From Nitrospirota bacterium (GTDB lineage: Bacteria; Nitrospirota; JAOUDF01): a DNA stretch of 10,835 nucleotides. Within the stretch, counting starts at the first letter, position 1; each line of letters begins with the position of its first letter. The stretch is from positions 1-10,835 of the forward strand of contig JAOUDF010000071.1 in the NCBI GenBank assembly GCA_029859385.1. The letters are read 5' to 3'. Made by a program: the position numbers and the translations under genes. This document shows positions 7,236-10,835 of the stretch, in pieces. The notes beneath the pieces are model-generated. The model had not been told where the DNA came from. It made no database searches and saw only the letters and a list, made by a program, of their open reading frames with translations.

Positions 7236-7918
7236 TATTTCACCTGCGGAACATGTTTGGCGTCATGAGCCGCCTCGAAGGTCGGTTCCTGATGATAAAA
7301 CATGATGGTGCCGAAGATGATGCCGGGGAACATCCGAAGCCGCGAATTGTAGAAGTTGACGGCTACGTTGTACTTGTTGCGCGCGTCGGCAATCCGCGTT
7401 TCAGTGTTCGAAAGCTCTTTCATAAGGTTTTGGTAGGTGTCGGATGTCTTCAATACAGGGTAGTTTTCCGCCACCGCCTGAAACCGCGAAAGGGCCGACT
7501 GAATACTCAGGGCTGAAGGGTTCTCCAGCGGGATATTTTTTATGTTGGTGAGGGCGCCGCGGACATCGGCGGCATGCAGAAACACCTGTCCTTCGTAGGT
7601 CATATAGTCGTTCACTGCCTTGACCAGGTTGGGGATCAGGTCATTACGGCGCTGTAGTTCGGCCTCGATCTGGGCCCTCTCCAGCCTGACCTTGTACAAC
7701 TCGACAATAAAGAAGTTGTGGTAGTAGATGAAGGCTGAGATCAGAGTCAGCGTCAGAGCGACGATTGCGGTCTTGACCGCGGTGGACTGGGTGTCCCAGT
7801 ACCTTGCCTTCAGATGGCGTAACCGGTCCCGCCATCCCTCTTTGTATTTCAGAGGGGCCGGTTCCTGGGTGATAAGCCCCAGCTCCTCTGCATAGAGTTT
7901 CTTGATTACTTCTTTCAT
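7235..7918 (-). CDS. mamQ: MamQ, LemA-family magnetosome membrane protein
   Basis: A 227-residue protein with a cytoplasmic N-terminus of about 47 residues, one membrane helix (about 48-66) and a helical LemA domain. LemA hallmarks are the RRNDLIPNLV motif at 90-99, ENYPVLKTS at 141-149 and the RNKYNVAVNFYNSRL stretch at 170-184, followed by FP and PTFEA near the end. LemA alone is widespread, but with mamE, mamI and mamA directly upstream this is MamQ, which in Magnetospirillum is needed to form the magnetosome membrane. It is somewhat shorter than the alphaproteobacterial form. AGGCGG lies seven bases before the ATG. It follows mamE by 54 bases containing a strong hairpin and overlaps the 60-residue gene by one base. 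Confidence 0.9.
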   Translation of the reverse strand: MKEVIKKLYAEELGLITQEPAPLKYKEGWRDRLRHLKARYWDTQSTAVKTAIVALTLTLISAFIYYHNFFIVELYKVRLERAQIEAELQRRNDLIPNLVKAVNDYMTYEGQVFLHAADVRGALTNIKNIPLENPSALSIQSALSRFQAVAENYPVLKTSDTYQNLMKELSNTETRIADARNKYNVAVNFYNSRLRMFPGIIFGTIMFYHQEPTFEAAHDAKHVPQVK

Positions 7919-7939
7919 ATTCAGCCGCCTTCGATTGTC

Positions 7940-7966
7940 GCTGAAGCGGCCATGAGCCGCTTCAGC
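7940..7966 (-). repeat. Perfect hairpin between mamE and mamQ
   Basis: GCTGAAGCGGC (7940-7950) and GCCGCTTCAGC (7956-7966) are perfect inverted arms of 11 bp around a 5-base loop. The structure begins six bases after the mamE stop and ends 21 bases before the mamQ start. There is no U-tract after it on the minus strand, so it does not look like a simple terminator; it more likely sets relative expression by RNA processing, stability or partial attenuation. Confidence 0.75.
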
Positions 7967-7972
7967 TTCTGA

Positions 7973-9724
7973 CTAACCTTTTACCGTGATATAGACCGGT
8001 TTCCCCGAACGGATAATGTCGAGGAAAAAGCCTTTCTTGATATCCGCCGTCTTCGACAGCTTGATGAACGAGGCCATGTCGGTGACCGGGGTGTTGTTTA
8101 TCCCCTTCACGATATCGCCGCGTTTCACTCCGGCCAGGGCCAGCGGACCTTCAACGTCGGCGATGTAGACCCCGTCGTTGACATAAGGCACCAGCGCGGG
8201 CAGGATCGGAGTGACCTCGGCGCCGAGCCACTCAAACTCCTTGACCACGTTGGCCTGTTGCGCCTTGGGTTTTGTCTGTCGAACGACGCCGGTCTTTACC
8301 TCTATCTCCGTCCGTGCACCTTTCCGCAGGACCGCCAGTGAATAGGTGGCACCGGCGGGTTTGGCCGCGATCAGCTCTTTGAAACCTACGCTGTTCGTGA
8401 CCCGGCGGCCGTTGACTCTTATGATGATGTCACCACGCTCCAGCCCCGCAGCCTCTGCCGGAGTACCGGGCAGTACGCTGTTCACCAGGACTCCTTCGGG
8501 GTGAACCATGTTGAACTGGCGGGCGATGACGTCATCCACATCCACCAGGGTGACGCCAAGTCCGGCATCCGTAGTGGCCCCCTTGGTTCCGCCCGCGACG
8601 CTCATGGGCGCCATGCCGTTCGGTCCGATGCCCGCCGGATCGAGAAGCTGCGGATGGCAGTCCTCGCAATTGCCCCGGAAGGGATGAGGCGCTACGATAA
8701 GGGCGCCGCCCGGGAGGCGGTAGGCGTTACCCACCTGTCTGCCCCCGCGGGTCCATGCTGCCAGCTGACCAGCACCCACATTGGCCGGCATGTTCTGGAA
8801 GTCGATGACGCCGCCCACCAGATTTGCCGCACTGTTGATGGGCACGGAAAAGCCGATGCCGCTGAACGTGCCGGTAGGGGAGTAGATGGCGGTATTGATG
8901 CCGATCACTTCACCCCTGGCGCTCACCAGCGGACCGCCGCTGGAACCCTTGTTGATGGGGCAGTCGGTCTGGATGAGGTTTTCATAGACCATGTTCCCCA
9001 CGCTCAGAGTCCTGTTCCTGCTGCTGATGATCCCCGAGGTGATGGTCTGTTCGAAACCGAAGGGGCTGCCCATGGCGATGACAAAGTCGCCGGTGCGGGC
9101 CGCGCCCGAGTCGCCAAGAACGGCGAAGGGGAGCTGACCGTTCCCCTGGATTCGCAGAAGCACGAGGTCCGTCGCCGGATCGGCCTTGACGATCTTGACC
9201 GGGTACTCCACGGCTCCGCCCGCGGTATAAACAGTCGCCTTCAGCGTGCTGGCGTTGGCCACCACATGATAACTGCTGAGGGCAAAGCCGTCAGGGTCAA
9301 TGATAACCCCCGAGCCGATTCGGGTGAAGTTGACCACCGGCATGCCGGCCATGGCGTCACCCATCGGAGCGGCCGCCTGTTGACCGTCCTGGACAGCAGC
9401 GTCGATGCTGATGACCGCAGGCCTGACCTCTTCAATGATGGTGTGATACGACTGCTGAAGTTTCTCCACCGGCTCCTGTATCTTGCCGGTCTGGTGCAGG
9501 GCGGCCCCGTCCGAGTGTCTGGAGGAGTCTCCCCGGTCACCGGAGAAGAACTGTTTGAAAAATTTCCCCTCTTTCTTGTAACTTTCGTAGGAGGCCCACG
9601 CGATGGTCAGGACGGCCATAACGACCAGTGTCCATATCCACGGCATGTAGTTCTTGGGGCAGCTCTCGAGACTCTGGCGTCCGCCCTCTCCGCTCCCGTC
9701 GTCAGTCATGCGATCCATTCCCAT
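7973..9724 (-). CDS. mamE: MamE, HtrA-like protease with magnetochrome motif and two PDZ domains
   Basis: A 583-residue protein: a short cytoplasmic N-terminus, one membrane anchor (about 28-46), a trypsin-like HtrA domain (about 90-310), one c-type haem-binding CEDCH (353-357) in an APHPFRGNC context typical of magnetochrome domains, then PDZ1 (about 388-478) and PDZ2 (about 495-583). The triad reads H153 (SSYHVV), D186 (ATDLVLL) and S262 (GSSGGPL), so it appears catalytic. In Magnetospirillum, MamE is needed for protein sorting to the magnetosome and for crystal growth, and its protease activity is regulated. Here there is only one CXXCH, where the Magnetospirillum protein has two, and the protein is shorter. 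The start has AGGAG seven bases upstream, overlapping the mamI stop. Generic DegP/HtrA proteases lack the CXXCH, which with the neighbours supports MamE over DegP. Confidence 0.95.
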   Translation of the reverse strand: MGMDRMTDDGSGEGGRQSLESCPKNYMPWIWTLVVMAVLTIAWASYESYKKEGKFFKQFFSGDRGDSSRHSDGAALHQTGKIQEPVEKLQQSYHTIIEEVRPAVISIDAAVQDGQQAAAPMGDAMAGMPVVNFTRIGSGVIIDPDGFALSSYHVVANASTLKATVYTAGGAVEYPVKIVKADPATDLVLLRIQGNGQLPFAVLGDSGAARTGDFVIAMGSPFGFEQTITSGIISSRNRTLSVGNMVYENLIQTDCPINKGSSGGPLVSARGEVIGINTAIYSPTGTFSGIGFSVPINSAANLVGGVIDFQNMPANVGAGQLAAWTRGGRQVGNAYRLPGGALIVAPHPFRGNCEDCHPQLLDPAGIGPNGMAPMSVAGGTKGATTDAGLGVTLVDVDDVIARQFNMVHPEGVLVNSVLPGTPAEAAGLERGDIIIRVNGRRVTNSVGFKELIAAKPAGATYSLAVLRKGARTEIEVKTGVVRQTKPKAQQANVVKEFEWLGAEVTPILPALVPYVNDGVYIADVEGPLALAGVKRGDIVKGINNTPVTDMASFIKLSKTADIKKGFFLDIIRSGKPVYITVKG

Positions 9725-9734
9725 TAGCCCGCTC

Positions 9735-9965
9735 CTATTCGTCCCTCTTGCGTTCCGAAGCCTCTTCCTTCTTCCCCTTGTTCCCTTCCTTTACGATGGC
9801 GGTAAGTCCTGTGTTGCGGATACCCGCCAGCACGGCGACTGCGCCGCCGAAGATGAGGACAAGAGGGAAGAGGGCGGTGACCATTTCCACCATATACCAC
9901 CAGTATTTGGTCAACCCCCAGATACCCAGACAGATTGCGACGATCCCCATGACGATACTCAACAT
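9735..9965 (-). CDS. mamI: MamI, small magnetosome membrane protein
   Basis: A 76-residue protein with two hydrophobic helices (about 3-19 and 29-49) joined by a short aromatic turn (KYWWYMVE), with GxxxG-like glycines and a strongly charged, lysine-rich C-terminal tail (KEGNKGKKEEASERKRDE). Size, helix pattern and the LTKYWWYM turn fit MamI, which in Magnetospirillum is needed to invaginate the magnetosome membrane. The gene sits between mamA and mamE, as in many clusters. GGAGGAG lies eight bases before the ATG. Its stop TAG overlaps the ribosome binding site of mamE (TAGGAG), so the two are probably coupled. Small hydrophobic proteins are hard to assign alone; the neighbourhood carries much of the call. 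Confidence 0.88.
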   Translation of the reverse strand: MLSIVMGIVAICLGIWGLTKYWWYMVEMVTALFPLVLIFGGAVAVLAGIRNTGLTAIVKEGNKGKKEEASERKRDE

Positions 9966-9991
9966 ATCAGCGCTCCTCCTTCAAATTGTTA

Positions 9992-10006
9992 GGGCTGTTT
10001 CAGCCC
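9992..10006 (-). repeat. Short hairpin over the mamA stop codon
   Basis: GGGCTG and CAGCCC (6-bp arms, 3-base loop) cover the last codons and the TGA of mamA, with the transcript continuing TAACAATTT. It may slow ribosomes or protect the mamA message, but it is short and could be chance. Confidence 0.3.
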
Positions 10007-10644
10007 TTCCTCTCTTCAATCTCTATCGATTTCTTGAAATACTTCACCGCTTCGTCCCGCATCCCCTTTGCCTCGTAAGTAAAGCCGAGGCTCTGATATG
10101 CCTTGATATGGGCCGGGTTCAGCGCGATTACCTTCTGGTATGCCTCGATGGCTGCGTCGTGCTCATGACGGCCGTCGTGGATGAGGCCCACTTTGTACCA
10201 TGCCTCCGCGTTGCCGGGGTTGAGCGTTACCGCCTTTTCGAAGGCCGCCAGCGCTTCGTCGTTCTCATCCCGGGAGAAATGGGCCGAGCCCAGCAGATAA
10301 AATGCCTGGGCGAAGTTCCGGTCGAGCACGGTCACCTTCTTGAGTGCCTCTATGGCCTCGGGAAGTCGGCCTATGGTCAGAAGCGTCTTGCCGATGTTGA
10401 ACAGCGCGTCCACATTGTTAGGGTCGTGGGCGAGAAGCTTGCGGTATGTGTTGATTGCGCCCTCGAAGTCACCTTTTTTCTCAAGTTTTTCACCTATCTC
10501 ACTGTAGATGGCCTTGCTTTCTTCGGGGCCAAGGTGAAAGAGCTGGTTGTAGGTGTCCACCGACTTGTCGATGATCTTTTTGCCATTGATGGCAAGGGCC
10601 TTGAGAAAGAAATTGAACTCGTTCCTGTCAAGCTTCAGATCCAT
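10000..10644 (-). CDS. mamA: MamA, TPR scaffold protein of the magnetosome
   Basis: A 214-residue soluble protein with an N-terminal helical segment (about 1-43) and five tetratricopeptide repeats (about 44-77, 78-111, 112-145, 146-179 and 180-212), each with the expected small/large pattern ending in a DPNN-, NPGN- or NPAH-like turn. The C-terminus ends with a charged helix. TPR proteins are common, but size, repeat number and position just before mamI and mamE identify MamA, which coats magnetosomes by self-assembly and is involved in their activation in Magnetospirillum. The last repeat (AYQSLGFTYEAKGMRDEAV) resembles the C-terminal repeat I recall for alphaproteobacterial MamA. GGAGG lies five bases before the ATG. 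There is no membrane segment. Confidence 0.88.
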   Translation of the reverse strand: MDLKLDRNEFNFFLKALAINGKKIIDKSVDTYNQLFHLGPEESKAIYSEIGEKLEKKGDFEGAINTYRKLLAHDPNNVDALFNIGKTLLTIGRLPEAIEALKKVTVLDRNFAQAFYLLGSAHFSRDENDEALAAFEKAVTLNPGNAEAWYKVGLIHDGRHEHDAAIEAYQKVIALNPAHIKAYQSLGFTYEAKGMRDEAVKYFKKSIEIEERKG

Positions 10645-10690
10645 GCGTCCCTCCGTTAAATGCCGTCAATCTTCAATCCGTTCAAAGGTT

Positions 10691-10834
10691 TTACACCACC
10701 AGCATATGTCCCAACAGAATCAATACCAGCCAGACGACGAATACCACCTGCTGGCTGTGCAGAAGCCGAAGCTGTCTGCCCATGCCGGGCGGAATCTTGT
10801 AATGCATCATAAGCCCCACCCCTGTCAGCCAGAA
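10691..10834 (-). CDS. C-terminus of a membrane protein, possibly cytochrome b-like (partial)
   Basis: An open minus-strand frame enters from the right edge and ends with TAA at 10691-10693, 46 bases before the mamA start. The 47 visible residues contain the end of one hydrophobic segment (FWLTGVGLMMHY), a short polar turn (KIPPGMGRQ) and a final helix (VVFVVWLVLILLGHMLVV). Histidines in and just before the helix, 16 residues apart (LLHSQQ and LLGHM), recall the spacing of haem-ligating histidines in diheme b-type cytochromes such as the b561/DUF4405 group, but too little is present to be sure. Another open frame overlaps it; the membrane pattern favours this one. It probably belongs to the same operon. 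Confidence 0.6.
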   Translation of the reverse strand, partial: FWLTGVGLMMHYKIPPGMGRQLRLLHSQQVVFVVWLVLILLGHMLVV

Positions 10835-10835
10835 G

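Noticed and set aside
8501..9727. Long plus-strand open frame (408 codons) antisense to mamE
   Set aside because: It mirrors the mamE codon structure in a GC-balanced gene, its product is rich in His, Gly, Arg and Asp without any fold, and mamE on the other strand has clear domains and catalytic motifs.
9628..10659. Plus-strand open frame (343 codons) across mamA, mamI and the start of mamE
   Set aside because: It is antisense to three well-supported genes with good ribosome binding sites, and its product matches no recognisable family.
10648..10835. Second minus-strand open frame at the right edge, ending 3 bases before mamA
   Set aside because: Its product is Gly/Ala/Ser-rich without structure, while the overlapping frame ending at 10691 encodes a clear membrane helix.
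1..10835. CRISPR arrays, tRNA or rRNA genes, complete insertion sequences
   Set aside because: No spaced direct repeats, tRNA cloverleaf or rRNA-like stretch was seen, and no transposase with a catalytic motif is present.

Overview
This window reads as part of a magnetosome gene cluster from a magnetotactic bacterium, with its flank. Four genes in a row on the minus strand match the magnetosome core set: mamA (TPR scaffold), mamI (small two-helix membrane protein), mamE (HtrA-like protease with a c-type haem 'magnetochrome' motif and two PDZ domains) and mamQ (LemA-like). Downstream come a stand-alone TauE/SafE permease, a HEAT-repeat protein and ferrous-iron genes, rather than the mamK/L/M/N/O order of Magnetospirillum. 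This suggests a deep-branching anaerobic group such as Desulfobacterota or Nitrospirota. That placement is inference; the window holds no phylogenetic marker.

Layout, in the direction of transcription (minus strand, high to low coordinates): the 3' end of a membrane protein (10834-10691), mamA (10644-10000), mamI (9965-9735), mamE (9724-7973), an intergenic 11-bp perfect hairpin, mamQ (7918-7235), a 60-residue membrane protein (7235-7053), a membrane-anchored coiled-coil protein ending in a J-domain-like HPD segment (7056-6202), a TauE/SafE permease (6205-5276), a HEAT-repeat/coiled-coil protein with a SAP-like C-terminus (5209-3710), a second strong hairpin, a Fur-box-like palindrome, an unusual FeoB (3507-1537) and a DtxR-type regulator with a FeoA domain (1518-835). 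From mamQ to tauE the genes overlap by 1, 4 and 4 bases (TAATG, ATGA, GTGA), so they are almost certainly translated as one coupled unit.

The left end differs. A single-domain response regulator (410-808) lies on the plus strand, convergent with the iron genes. Before it is about 290 bases of AT-rich, apparently non-coding DNA, and before that the last 37 codons of an unrecognised gene. The composition shift near position 300 may mark an edge of the cluster.

A working model: MamI and MamQ help form the magnetosome membrane, MamE (protease plus haem) and the TauE protein (equivalent to the C-terminal half of MamO) control crystal maturation, and MamA coats the organelle as a TPR scaffold. FeoB supplies Fe(II), and the DtxR-FeoA protein senses metal. 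The least explained parts are the J-domain-like membrane protein, the 60-residue protein and the HEAT/SAP-like protein, all locked into the same operon.
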